Below are positions 10,046-19,746 of a stretch of 43,386 bases of DNA, piece by piece. Source of the stretch: Pseudomonadota bacterium (GTDB taxonomy: Bacteria > Pseudomonadota > Alphaproteobacteria > Acetobacterales > Acetobacteraceae); contig JABBNW010000010.1 in the NCBI GenBank assembly GCA_019352115.1, positions 1 through 43,386 on the forward strand, written 5' to 3'. Below the pieces are notes generated by a model. It had not been told where the DNA came from. It made no database searches and was given only the letters and a program-made list of their open reading frames with translations. Each line of letters begins with the position of its first letter. Position 1 is the first letter of the stretch. A program made the translations under genes and the position numbers.

Positions 10046-10996
10046 ATGCAACTCGGCTTCAACCTGCCGAACAGCGGCAAACTCACCGCCCCCGAAACCA
10101 TGGCAAGGCTCGCCCACGAAGGGGAGGCGCTGGGCTACGACTACCTCACCCTCACCGACCACGTCGTGCTGCCCGACCTCGCTGTCCCCGGCTACCCGTA
10201 TTCCGAAAGCGGCGAGTTCCTCTCCGGCGATCCGATGGTCCGTCATGAGCTGCTGACCGGCATGGCCTGGGTGGCGGCGAAGACCGAGCGCATCCGCCTG
10301 GTCGCCGCGGTGCTGGTCGTGCCGCATCGCCCGGCGGTGCTGGCGGCGAAGATGCTGGCGACGATCGACGTGCTCTCCGGCGGTAGGCTCACGGTCGGCG
10401 TGGGCGCCGGTTGGCTGGAAGCCGAGTTCGACGCGGTGGTCACGACCCCCTTCGCTGCCCGTGGCGCGGTGACGGACGAGTATCTGGCCGCCTTCCAGGC
10501 GCTCTGGACCCAGGAACGGCCGCATTTCGCCGGCACATACGCCCGCTTCGCCGACATCGTGCTGGCCCCGAAGCCCGTGCAGCGCCCGCATCCGCCGATC
10601 TGGGTGGGCGGGGAAAGCCCGCCGGCGCTGCGCCGCGCCGCCCGCTTCGGCGCGGCCTGGTATCCGATCGGCACCAACCGCGCGCATCCGTTCGACACGT
10701 TGCCGCGATTGGCTGCCGGCATCGCCCGCCTGCGCCGCCTCACCACCGAGGCCGGACGCGACCCCGACGAGGTCAAGGTCGCCTATCGGGTGAAACGCCT
10801 GGGCGCGGAGCTGCCGGCACGCGGCTCGGACGGCGAGCGGCGCCTGTTTTCCGGCGCCGAGGCGGACATTCTGGAGGACCTGCGCGCGCTCGCCGGTCTC
10901 GGCGTCACCGCCGTGGACGTGGAGGTCGAGCGCGATACGCTCGAGGCGAGCCTGCACGAATTGCGCCGGCTGCGCGCCCTGCTCGCCCGGGCCTGA
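10046..10996 (+). CDS. LLM-class flavin-dependent oxidoreductase
   Basis: A 316-residue luciferase-like TIM-barrel monooxygenase, of the kind often annotated as F420-dependent (TIGR03619-like). It begins MQLGFNLPNSGKL. It has YDYLTLTDHVVLP, VLVVPHRPAVLAAKMLATID and GGRLTVGVGAGW, all characteristic of the flavin-binding barrel, and HPPIWVGGESPPALRRAARF near the cofactor phosphate site. The ATG at 10046 is preceded by AGGAGG at a good distance. Whether the cofactor is FMN or F420, and what the substrate is, cannot be decided here. It stands alone between the RHH gene and mlaA. Confidence 0.88.
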   Translation: MQLGFNLPNSGKLTAPETMARLAHEGEALGYDYLTLTDHVVLPDLAVPGYPYSESGEFLSGDPMVRHELLTGMAWVAAKTERIRLVAAVLVVPHRPAVLAAKMLATIDVLSGGRLTVGVGAGWLEAEFDAVVTTPFAARGAVTDEYLAAFQALWTQERPHFAGTYARFADIVLAPKPVQRPHPPIWVGGESPPALRRAARFGAAWYPIGTNRAHPFDTLPRLAAGIARLRRLTTEAGRDPDEVKVAYRVKRLGAELPARGSDGERRLFSGAEADILEDLRALAGLGVTAVDVEVERDTLEASLHELRRLRALLARA

Positions 10997-11029
10997 ATCG
11001 CCCACGCCGGGCCCCCGTTCCCGCCCCGT

Positions 11030-11043
11030 GCGTTGCGCAACGC
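11030..11043. promoter_or_regulatory. Perfect 14-bp palindrome upstream of mlaA
   Basis: GCGTTGCGCAACGC reads the same on both strands and lies 116 bases before the mlaA start, in the only non-coding stretch between the LLM gene and mlaA. It could be a dimeric regulator's operator, but nothing identifies a factor. Confidence 0.3.
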
Positions 11044-11158
11044 TTCGCGCGTGCTACATCCTCTCTTCGGCCCGTGCCCTGCCGGCCGCGAGACCCGCCT
11101 CCCCGCCCTTCCCCGCAACCGCGGCCGACGATCGACGGCCGCCTGTCGAGATCACAGG

Positions 11159-11944
11159 ATGCGTGTCGCCTGCAGCCCCCGCCTGATCTTCGCATGCTTG
11201 TTCGTCGGGCTCCTGGCCGGCTGCGCCACTGCCCCGCCGCCCAGCCATCCCGAAGCCCGCGCCGAGTTCTACCGGACCAACGATCCGCTGGAACCGGCCA
11301 ACCGTGTGATGTACAAGGTCAACAACGCACTGGACGCGGCGGTGCTGCGCCCGGCGGCCGTCGCCTATAAGGATGCGGTGCCGGAACCGGTGCGCACCGG
11401 GGTGCACAACGCGCTCGGGAACCTCGATACCCCGATCGTCCTCGGCAACGACATGCTGGAAGGCAAGCCGTACCGCGCCGGCACGACGTTCATGCGCTTC
11501 CTCATCAACACGACCCTGGGCGGCCTGGGCTTCGTCGATGTGGCAAAGCGCATGGGCTACCCGGCGCACGGATCCGATTTCGGGGAAACCCTGGCGGTCT
11601 GGGGCGTGCCGGAAGGGCCGTTCCTGTTCCTGCCGCTGTTCGGCCCCACCGACCCGCGCGACGCGCTCGGCCGCGGGGTCGATATGGCGAGCGATCCGTT
11701 CGGCTGGGTCGGCGCGGGAACGGCCGTCACGGCGCTGAACTGGAGCCGGTTCGGGCTCACCGCGGTGGACGAACGGTCGCGGGTGCTGGGGGAGATCAGC
11801 GGGATCAAGCGCACCGCGCTCGATCCTTACGCCACCTTCCGCAGCCTGTATCGCCAGCACCGGCACGCCCAGATCACCAGGATCGAAGCCGACAACCGGC
11901 ATACCGTACCGGCCTGGTTCCCCGCGCCGACCACCGCGCATTGA
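11159..11944 (+). CDS. mlaA: MlaA/VacJ-family outer-membrane lipoprotein
   Basis: A 261-residue lipoprotein of the Mla pathway, which removes misplaced phospholipids from the outer leaflet of the outer membrane. The signal peptide ends in the lipobox LLAGC, with the acylated Cys about residue 22. The mature part has the family motifs NDPLEPANRVMYKVNNALD, GNLDTPIVLGNDMLEGK, FLINTTLGGLGFVDVA and FLFLPLFGPTDPRDALG. The ATG at 11159 is the start that gives a proper lipoprotein signal; a frame open from 11033 would bury it. mlaC follows after 16 bases. The mlaFED transporter genes are not in the window. Confidence 0.94.
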   Translation: MRVACSPRLIFACLFVGLLAGCATAPPPSHPEARAEFYRTNDPLEPANRVMYKVNNALDAAVLRPAAVAYKDAVPEPVRTGVHNALGNLDTPIVLGNDMLEGKPYRAGTTFMRFLINTTLGGLGFVDVAKRMGYPAHGSDFGETLAVWGVPEGPFLFLPLFGPTDPRDALGRGVDMASDPFGWVGAGTAVTALNWSRFGLTAVDERSRVLGEISGIKRTALDPYATFRSLYRQHRHAQITRIEADNRHTVPAWFPAPTTAH

Positions 11945-11960
11945 CCGGAGAGCGATCCCC

Positions 11961-12575
11961 ATGCTTGCACGCCGCGCCTTCCTTCCGATCGCCGCCCTGC
12001 TGTTCGCCGCCGCGCCCGGCCTGATCCGCCCGGCGCACGCCCAGTCGGCGACGGCGACAGCCGTCAGCTTCATCCGCAACACGGGCCAGCAGCTGGTGGG
12101 CGTGGTCAATGGCCCCGGCTCGGCCACAGCCAAGAGCGCAGCCCTGACCCGGATCGTCGATCGCGACGTCGATGTGAACGGGATCGCCAAATTCTGCCTG
12201 GGCCGCTTCTGGCGGATCGCCACCCCGGCGCAGCGGGCCCAGTACGAGCACCTGTTCCACCGCGTTCTGGTGCTGAACGTCACCTCCAAGATCGGCGACT
12301 ACACGGGCGTCACCATCACCGTCGGGCGCGCGGTGCCACGGGCGGAAGGCGTGGTTGTGGCCACGACCGTCAGTCGCCCGGGCCAGGCACCGGCGGAGGT
12401 GGACTGGCTGGTGAAGCAGACCGCCGGGGCGCCGAAGATCGTGGACGTGATCGCGGAAGGGACCTCCCTGCGGCTGACCCAGCGCAGCGACTATGCGTCG
12501 TTCATCAGCCGCCATAATGACAGCGTGCCGGCCCTGATCAGCGCGATGCAGGCGCAGACCGCCCGCGCCGGCTAA
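11961..12575 (+). CDS. mlaC: MlaC-family periplasmic phospholipid-binding protein
   Basis: A 204-residue periplasmic shuttle that accepts phospholipid from the MlaA complex and delivers it to the inner-membrane MlaFEDB transporter. It has an N-terminal signal peptide ending near AHA (residue 27). The MlaC/Ttg2D fold signature is visible in IAKFCLGRFWRIATPAQRAQ, the central KIGDYTGVTITVG, and WLVKQTAGAPKIVDVIAEGTS. GGAGAG lies upstream of the ATG. It is very probably co-transcribed with mlaA. Confidence 0.92.
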   Translation: MLARRAFLPIAALLFAAAPGLIRPAHAQSATATAVSFIRNTGQQLVGVVNGPGSATAKSAALTRIVDRDVDVNGIAKFCLGRFWRIATPAQRAQYEHLFHRVLVLNVTSKIGDYTGVTITVGRAVPRAEGVVVATTVSRPGQAPAEVDWLVKQTAGAPKIVDVIAEGTSLRLTQRSDYASFISRHNDSVPALISAMQAQTARAG

Positions 12576-12653
12576 GCCGCGCCGGGGCTGAAGCGGGGGC
12601 CGCGCCGGCGCAAACCGTTCGCGACCCGCGCGCAAACTCTCAGGGCGCGAAAA

Positions 12654-12746
12654 GCGATCGAACTTGCGAAAAAAGCGCACGTTGGAATCGCTCGGGTTTG
12701 CGGGCGACTTCCGTGGCTGACGGGCCTTCTCGCACAAACTCTCAGG
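12654..12746. repeat. Dispersed hairpin repeat, copy A
   Basis: About 93 bases that align with positions 37746-37836 at roughly 70% identity by eye. Shared blocks include ATCGAAC, GCTCGGGTT, GGCTGACGGGC and the end CTCTCAGG/CTTTCAGG. On the minus strand the element begins CCTGAGAG, and its TGA is the stop codon of the GNAT gene. Its arms form a weaker hairpin than copy B, using G-U pairs. A second copy of the terminal CAAACTCTCAGG lies at about 12633-12644, suggesting a partial tandem unit. It sits between convergent mlaC and the GNAT gene. Confidence 0.65.
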
Positions 12747-13296
12747 CGGCTGGCCCGGGGCGCGCGGGTTGGCGGATGAGGCCCCGGCGGCTGTCGTAGA
12801 GCACCATCTCCCGCCCGTCGCGGACGAAGCGTTCGCGCTCCACCATGCCGATGCCGCCGAGCACGGTGCGGGAGGCGACATTGTCCTCCCGCGCCACCGC
12901 GACGATGCGGTCCAGGCCGGCGCGCTCGTGGCCGAACATCAGCGCCGCGCCGGCGGCCTCCCGCGCCAACCCGCGACCGCGCGCTTCCGGCCAGAGGGCG
13001 AAGCGCAGCGCAACGCCGCGCCCGTCCGCCCGTTCCATCAGACCGGTCAGACCCTGGAAGGCACCGGGGCCCGCGCAGCCGGCCATGCGGAGGGTCCAGA
13101 TGCCGTAGCCGCGGGCGGCCCAGAAACGGATGTCGGCGGCAAGCTCCTCGGCCGCCTGCACCCGCGTGCGGACCCCGCCCAGCATCACCGCGAAGACCCG
13201 CGGGTCGGATTTGAGCGCGACGAGATCGGGCAGGTCGGTCCAGGCGACCGGGTCCAGCAGCAGGCGGCCGGTGCGCAGGCTCCAGGCGGGGCTCAT
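12742..13296 (-). CDS. GNAT-family N-acetyltransferase (RimJ/RimL-like)
   Basis: A 184-residue acetyltransferase of the RimJ/RimL-like type. It begins with the typical LRTGRLLLDPVAWTDLPDLVAL, has the acetyl-CoA-binding loop ARGRGLAREAAGAALMFG (motif A, RxxGxA), and ends with the expected VAREDNVASRTVLGGIGM and the RDGREMVLYDSRR strand. The substrate is unknown: a ribosomal protein N-terminus or a small molecule. It is convergent with mlaC, and its stop codon is provided by the hairpin repeat beside it. Confidence 0.88.
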   Translation of the reverse strand: MSPAWSLRTGRLLLDPVAWTDLPDLVALKSDPRVFAVMLGGVRTRVQAAEELAADIRFWAARGYGIWTLRMAGCAGPGAFQGLTGLMERADGRGVALRFALWPEARGRGLAREAAGAALMFGHERAGLDRIVAVAREDNVASRTVLGGIGMVERERFVRDGREMVLYDSRRGLIRQPARPGPAA

Positions 13297-13401
13297 GGGG
13301 ACATCGTGGCGCGGGAGGGGAAAATGGCTGGGAAGGGCGCAAGCCGCCGGGCGACCGGGGCCTTGTCAGGGCGCGGCGTGCTCCGGCGCCCCGAGCGGGG
13401 A

Positions 13402-13479
13402 TCAGGCGGCGCGCGTGGCGCGGTCCACGTCCGGCCCGTTCGCCCTGATCCGGTCCAGGGTCATGCGCGTGATTGCCAT
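13402..13479 (-). pseudogene. 25-codon remnant resembling an antitoxin N-terminus
   Basis: A short frame starting MAITRMTLDRIRANGPDVDR, with AAGGAG about nine bases upstream of the ATG, that stops after 25 codons. The T-x-x-D-x-I-R-x-x-x-P-x-x-D-R pattern resembles the N-terminus of small XRE-type antitoxins, which normally continue for another 50 or more residues with a helix-turn-helix. No continuation was found before ettA or the GNAT gene, so this looks like a truncated remnant. The rest of 13297-13605 holds only a short GC-rich dyad (CCCCG/CGGGG near 13391). Confidence 0.35.
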
Positions 13480-13605
13480 AGGCGGCGCTCCTTGCGACTG
13501 GCGCGACGGGCCGAAAGGATCCGACCGCTCTCTCGCCCCGCTTTGGATAGACAACGAGCAGCACGCCGGCGTCCATGCGCTGACGGCGATGACGTGCAAT
13601 CCCCC

Positions 13606-15285
<1,680 letters not shown>

Positions 15286-15432
15286 GCGGCGCGGCTCCTG
15301 CGGCGGGGGGATCGGGGACGGGTTGTAGGTGGCGATGCGCCCGCAAGCAACCAAGCCCACCCGATGACGTATGCTGGACGCAAGCCGCCGCCGCCGCCAT
15401 CATCGGCCCAACAACGAAAGGGAGCACGCGTC

Positions 15433-15822
15433 ATGCCGGTCATCACCCTGTCCAACCCGCCTGCCGTCCGCGCACCCGCGTCGCGCTACTCCCACGCCGC
15501 GCTGGTCGAAGGCGCGCGCCGGCGGCTGGTGATCTCAGGCCAGGTCGGCGTCGCGCCGGACGGCAGCGTCCCCGCCACCGGGGAAGGCCAGATAGGCCAG
15601 GCCTACGCCAACCTGCGCGCGGTGCTGGAAGCGCACGGCATGGGCATCGCCGACGTGGTCAAATCGACCGTCTTCCTCACCGACCGCGCGCTGATCCCGG
15701 CCTACCGCGCCGCCCGCGACGCGGTGTTCGCCGATCATGCCGCCGCCTCCACCCTGCTGGTCGTCGCGGGCCTCGCCGACCCGCACTGGGTGGTGGAGAT
15801 CGAGGCCGAGGCGGCGCAGTGA
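15433..15822 (+). CDS. RidA/YjgF-family protein
   Basis: A 129-residue small protein of the RidA family, whose best-known members hydrolyse reactive enamine/imine intermediates. Visible motifs are RLVISGQVGVAPDGSVPATG, QAYANLRAVLEAHG, DVVKSTVFLTDR and the late VVEIEAEA. The usual catalytic Arg region near the C-terminus (family pattern RxxVE) reads WVVEIEAEA here, so the typical Arg is not obvious and the true imine deaminase activity is uncertain. A good ribosome site (GGGAG) precedes the ATG. The next gene starts with a GTG overlapping this stop (GTGA), making it first in a three-gene operon. Confidence 0.9.
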   Translation: MPVITLSNPPAVRAPASRYSHAALVEGARRRLVISGQVGVAPDGSVPATGEGQIGQAYANLRAVLEAHGMGIADVVKSTVFLTDRALIPAYRAARDAVFADHAAASTLLVVAGLADPHWVVEIEAEAAQ

Positions 15823-17372
15823 CCGATGGGATCGCGCGCGCCCGCCGCGACACGGTGGGCGACGCGATCCGCCGCGCCGCGCGCGTGCATCGCGACCGTG
15901 AGGCGCTGTTGTACGACGACCGGGTCTGGAGCTTCGCCGCGCTGGACGCGGGGGCGGACCGGATGGCGACACATCTGCTGGGTCTCGGGCTGCGACCAGG
16001 CGAGCGGGTCGCGGCATTCGGCCGCAATTCCGATGCCTATCTGCTGCTCTGGCTCGGCTGCGCGCGCGCCGGGCTCGTGCATGTGCCGATCAATTACGCG
16101 CTGACCGGGCCGGAGCTGGCCTATATCGTGGCGCAATCGGGCGCCCGCGCGCTGTTCGCCGCCGCCGCGCTGGAACCGGCGCTGGGGGCGGTGCGCGGGA
16201 CCGTGGAGATGCTGCGCCGGCTGGAGCCGGACGGACCCGACGGGCTGGTCGCTATCGCGCGCGACACGTCGCTGGGCCCGCCGCCCGATCCGCCGATCGA
16301 CGAGAACAGCCTGGCGCAGATAGTCTATACTTCGGGCACCACCGCCGCGCCGAAGGGCGCAATGATGACCCACCGGGCGATGCTGGCGGAATACGCCGCG
16401 GTGATCCATCATTTCGAATGCAGCGCGGACGACCGCGCGCTGGCGGCCCTGCCGTTGTATCACACCGCGCAGATGCACGCCTTCACCATGCCGCAACTGA
16501 TCGTCGGCGCGCGCACCCTGCTGATCGAGGCGCCCGAGCCCGCCACCGTGCTGCGGCTGATCGAGGAGCAGGCGATCACCTCGTTCTTCGCCCCGCCCAC
16601 GGTCTGGATCAGCCTGCTGCGCCACCCCGACTGCGCGCGGCGCGACCTTTCGTCCTTGCGCCATATCTACTACGGCGCCTCCATCATGCCCGGGCCGGTA
16701 CTGGCGGAACTGCGCGCGCGGCTGCCCGGCGCACGCCCGTTCAACGCCTACGGCCAGACCGAGATCGCGCCTTTCGCCACCGTGCTGACCCCGGAGGACC
16801 ACGACACCCGCCCGGCGTCCGCAGGCCGGCCCGGGTTCAACGTCGAAACCCGCGTGGTCGATCCCGACATGAACGACGTCGCTCCCGGCGTGCACGGAGA
16901 GATCGTACACCGCTCGCCGCACCTGCTGGTGGGCTACTGGGACAAGCCGGAGGAGACCGCCGAGGCCTTCCGCGGCGGCTGGTTCCACTCCGGCGATGTG
17001 GGATATTTCGACGACGCGGGCTATCTTTATATCGTCGACCGCATTCGCGACGTGATTAACACCGGCGGCGTGCTGGTCGCCTCGCGCGAGGTGGAGGACG
17101 TGCTGTTCACCCATCCCGCCGTCTCCGAGGTCGCGGTGGTCGGCCTGCCCGACCCGAAATGGATCGAGGCGGTCACCGCCTTCGTCGTGTTGCGCGCCGG
17201 GCAGGCGGTCGATAAGGACGCGCTGATCGCGCACGCGCGTGCCCGCCTGGCACCGTTCAAGCTGCCCAAGCGGGTGGTGTTCATCGACCACCTCCCGCGC
17301 AACACCGCCGGCAAGCTGCTCAAGCGCGAACTGCGTCGCCGTTATGGATCGGAAACAGGAGAAACCGCATGA
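15819..17372 (+). CDS. Acyl-CoA synthetase (AMP-binding ligase)
   Basis: A 517-residue member of the ANL superfamily, activating a carboxylic acid to its CoA thioester through an acyl-adenylate. Core motifs are intact: the phosphate loop IVYTSGTTAAPKGAMMTHR, NAYGQTEI, GGWFHSGDVGYFDDAGYLYIVDR with the hinge Asp/Arg, and the catalytic C-terminal Lys in NTAGKLLKREL. The GTG at 15819 overlaps the RidA stop by four bases (GTGA) and gives a normal N-terminus. The 3' end overlaps the GST start (ATGA). Chain length of the substrate is not decidable; a medium/long-chain or aryl-CoA ligase fits. Confidence 0.92.
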   Translation: MTDGIARARRDTVGDAIRRAARVHRDREALLYDDRVWSFAALDAGADRMATHLLGLGLRPGERVAAFGRNSDAYLLLWLGCARAGLVHVPINYALTGPELAYIVAQSGARALFAAAALEPALGAVRGTVEMLRRLEPDGPDGLVAIARDTSLGPPPDPPIDENSLAQIVYTSGTTAAPKGAMMTHRAMLAEYAAVIHHFECSADDRALAALPLYHTAQMHAFTMPQLIVGARTLLIEAPEPATVLRLIEEQAITSFFAPPTVWISLLRHPDCARRDLSSLRHIYYGASIMPGPVLAELRARLPGARPFNAYGQTEIAPFATVLTPEDHDTRPASAGRPGFNVETRVVDPDMNDVAPGVHGEIVHRSPHLLVGYWDKPEETAEAFRGGWFHSGDVGYFDDAGYLYIVDRIRDVINTGGVLVASREVEDVLFTHPAVSEVAVVGLPDPKWIEAVTAFVVLRAGQAVDKDALIAHARARLAPFKLPKRVVFIDHLPRNTAGKLLKRELRRRYGSETGETA

Positions 17373-17980
17373 AGCTCTATACCTCGGTCGGCCCCAACCC
17401 GCGGGTGGTGCGCATGTTCATGGCCGAACGCGGCATCGAGATGCCACGCCAGGACGTCGATCTGCGCGGCGGGGAGAACCGGCGTGAACCCTATCTCGCG
17501 AAGAACCCGTTCGGGCAGATGCCGGCGCTGGAACTCGACGACGGCACCGTGATTACCGAGATCATCCCGATCTGCGAATACCTGGACGAAACCAGCCCCG
17601 GCGCGTCCCTGATCGGCAGCACGGCGCGGGAACGGGCGGAGACGCGCATGTGGGTGCGCCGGCTCGACCTCAATATCATCGAGCCGCTGGCAGCGGGGTT
17701 CCGCTACGCGGAGGGGCTGAAGCTGTTCCAGAACCGCATCCACGTGATCCCGCAGGCGGCCGACGATCTCAAGCAGATCGCGCGCGAATGGCTGGGCCGG
17801 CTGGACGGGATGATGGCCGGCAAGGACTATGTGTGCGGCAGCCGCTTCACCCTGGCCGACATCCTGCTGTTCTGTTTCGTCGATTTCGGCAACGGCGTCG
17901 GGCAGAAGCTCGATCCGGCGAATACGGCGATCGCCGCCTGGTTCGACCGGGTGAAGGCACGTCCCAGCACGGCCGCCTGA
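17369..17980 (+). CDS. Glutathione S-transferase family protein
   Basis: A 203-residue GST with an N-terminal thioredoxin-like domain (MKLYTSVGPNPRVVRMF; cis-Pro segment NPFGQMPALELDDG; glutathione-contacting ITEIIPICEYLDE). The C-terminal helical domain contains the N-capping box SRFTLADILLFCF. It overlaps the acyl-CoA ligase by four bases, so the two are translationally coupled. Its place after a CoA ligase suggests conjugation or isomerisation of a product of that pathway, but this is inference. Confidence 0.92.
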   Translation: MKLYTSVGPNPRVVRMFMAERGIEMPRQDVDLRGGENRREPYLAKNPFGQMPALELDDGTVITEIIPICEYLDETSPGASLIGSTARERAETRMWVRRLDLNIIEPLAAGFRYAEGLKLFQNRIHVIPQAADDLKQIAREWLGRLDGMMAGKDYVCGSRFTLADILLFCFVDFGNGVGQKLDPANTAIAAWFDRVKARPSTAA

Positions 17981-17996
17981 TCGGCCTTTCCCCGAC

Positions 17997-18030
17997 GTGG
18001 CGGGCCAAGGATTGCACCCTGGCCCGCCAC
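17997..18030. terminator. Bidirectional hairpin between convergent genes
   Basis: GTGGCGGGCCA (17997-18007) and TGGCCCGCCAC (18020-18030) are perfect 11-base inverted arms with a 12-base loop. It is placed between the GST stop and the stop of the substrate-binding protein. There is no long T run, so termination efficiency is unknown. Confidence 0.7.
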
Positions 18031-18047
18031 GCGGTGAAAGCGGCCTT

Positions 18048-19643
18048 CTATTTCCCTGCCGGCATGCGGATATAGCGGTAGGGGAAGGTGTTGTCGGCCA
18101 GCTGCGCCACGGAATAGCCTTTGCGCACCGCCCAGACGATCACCTGCTGGTGCAGCGGGATCACCGGCACGTCGTGCTGGATGATCCGCGCCGCATCGTC
18201 GATCATCTTGTCCCGCGCGGTCTCGTTGCTTTCCGTGCCGATCTTCTCGATCAGCGCATCGAGCTTCGGGTTGGAATAACCGCCGTCGTTGATCTCGCCA
18301 CGCTCGCCGTTGCGGGTGCCGAGCAGCGAATAGAGCACATTGTGGGCGTCGTAGGTCGAAGGCGTCCAACCGAGCAGGTAGAAATCGGTATCGTATTTCG
18401 GCGCCGCGATCTTGGCGAAGAACTTCGCCTTGGTCTGCGCGTCGAGGTTCACCTTCACCCCGATCCGCCCCAGCATGGCGGAAACCGCCGTGCAGATCTG
18501 CTCGTCCATCACATAGCGGTCGTCCGGGCAGTCCAAGCCGATGGTGAACCCATGCGGATACCCCGCCTCGTCCATCAGCTTCTTCGCTTCCGCCACATTG
18601 GTCTTGGGACGCACATCGAGCTTGGGATCGTAGCCGTTCACGCCCGGCCCCCACATCAGCCAGGTCGGATGCGCCTGACCCAGCATGACCCGCTTGGCGA
18701 TCAGGTCCTCGTCGATCGCGAGCGCGAAGGCGCGGCGCACGCGAATGTCCTGCAGCGGATTCTTGCCCTTGATGTTGCTGGTCAGCAGTTGCGGACGCCA
18801 CACATCGAGCGCGAGGTAGATGGTGCGCAGCTCGGGATGCTCGATCACCTGCACGCCGGAGGCATGGGCGATCCGCGCCATGTCCTGCGGCGGCACGGTG
18901 TAGATCATGTCCTCCTGGCCGGAGAGCAGCGCCGCCACCCGGGTCGAATCATTACCGATCACGTCGAACTCGACCCGGTCGGGGGCGCGGGGATTGAGCT
19001 TGCCCCACCACAGCGGATTGCGCACCGCGATCGTCTTGCTGCCGGGCTGGCGGGAGATGACCTTGTAGGGGCCGGTGCCCATCGCGTGCAGGATCGCATA
19101 GTTCTGTCCGCTGCCCAGCACCACCGGCACGGTCGTGTCATGCTTCTCGCACCACGCCTTGCTCATGATGAGCAGGTTGGTCTGCTCCTGCGGGAAGATC
19201 GGGTCGGGATGCTTGGTGACGAACTCGACCGTCAGCGGGTTGACCGCGCGCACCTCCTTCACCATGCCCAGCACGGCGCGCATCGCCGAGGTCTTGGCTT
19301 CCATCCGATGCACCGAGAACACCACGTCGGCCGAGGTGAACGGCGTGCCGTCCTGGAATTTGACCCCGGGGCGGAGATCGAAGCGCCAGACGGTCGGGCT
19401 GACCTGGCGCCATTTGATCGCCAGGCCGGGTTCCAGCTTCAGGTCGCGGTTCCGCTGCACCAGGGGTTCGTAGATGTTGGCGAGGAACGACAGCTGCACC
19501 GTCTCCTGCAACGTGTCGGGGTCCATCGCCGTCGCGTCGCCATTGTTGGCCCAGCGGAAGGTGGTGGTGGCGGCGCGAGCGGCAGCCGGAACGGCGGCAG
19601 CCCCCATAAGTAGGCCCAGCAGGGCCAGACGCGGCAATTTCAT
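18048..19643 (-). CDS. Peptide/nickel-type ABC transporter substrate-binding protein
   Basis: A 531-residue periplasmic binding protein of the SBP_bac_5 (DppA/OppA) family. The N-terminal signal peptide ends near AARAA (about residue 25). Family features include SFLANIYEPLVQRN, RFDLRPGVKFQDGTPFTSADVVFS and the late IPLHQQVIVWAVRKG. The ATG at 19643 follows GGGAG. No permease or ATPase genes adjoin it, so it either pairs with a distant transporter or its partners lie elsewhere. The ligand cannot be inferred; oligopeptides are the family default. Confidence 0.93.
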   Translation of the reverse strand: MKLPRLALLGLLMGAAAVPAAARAATTTFRWANNGDATAMDPDTLQETVQLSFLANIYEPLVQRNRDLKLEPGLAIKWRQVSPTVWRFDLRPGVKFQDGTPFTSADVVFSVHRMEAKTSAMRAVLGMVKEVRAVNPLTVEFVTKHPDPIFPQEQTNLLIMSKAWCEKHDTTVPVVLGSGQNYAILHAMGTGPYKVISRQPGSKTIAVRNPLWWGKLNPRAPDRVEFDVIGNDSTRVAALLSGQEDMIYTVPPQDMARIAHASGVQVIEHPELRTIYLALDVWRPQLLTSNIKGKNPLQDIRVRRAFALAIDEDLIAKRVMLGQAHPTWLMWGPGVNGYDPKLDVRPKTNVAEAKKLMDEAGYPHGFTIGLDCPDDRYVMDEQICTAVSAMLGRIGVKVNLDAQTKAKFFAKIAAPKYDTDFYLLGWTPSTYDAHNVLYSLLGTRNGERGEINDGGYSNPKLDALIEKIGTESNETARDKMIDDAARIIQHDVPVIPLHQQVIVWAVRKGYSVAQLADNTFPYRYIRMPAGK

Positions 19644-19746
19644 CAGTCAGTCTCCCAAGATGACGGCGCCGTAGTTTGAACCTTCCGGGAAATGAGGCAA
19701 GCTGTGTTTTCGCGGAAAGCGCCGCGCGGGCCCCAGACAGGAAAGC

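Noticed and set aside
17981-18047. Insertion-sequence end suggested by perfect 11-bp inverted arms
   Set aside because: It lies exactly between convergent stops with no transposase or target duplication, so a terminator is simpler.
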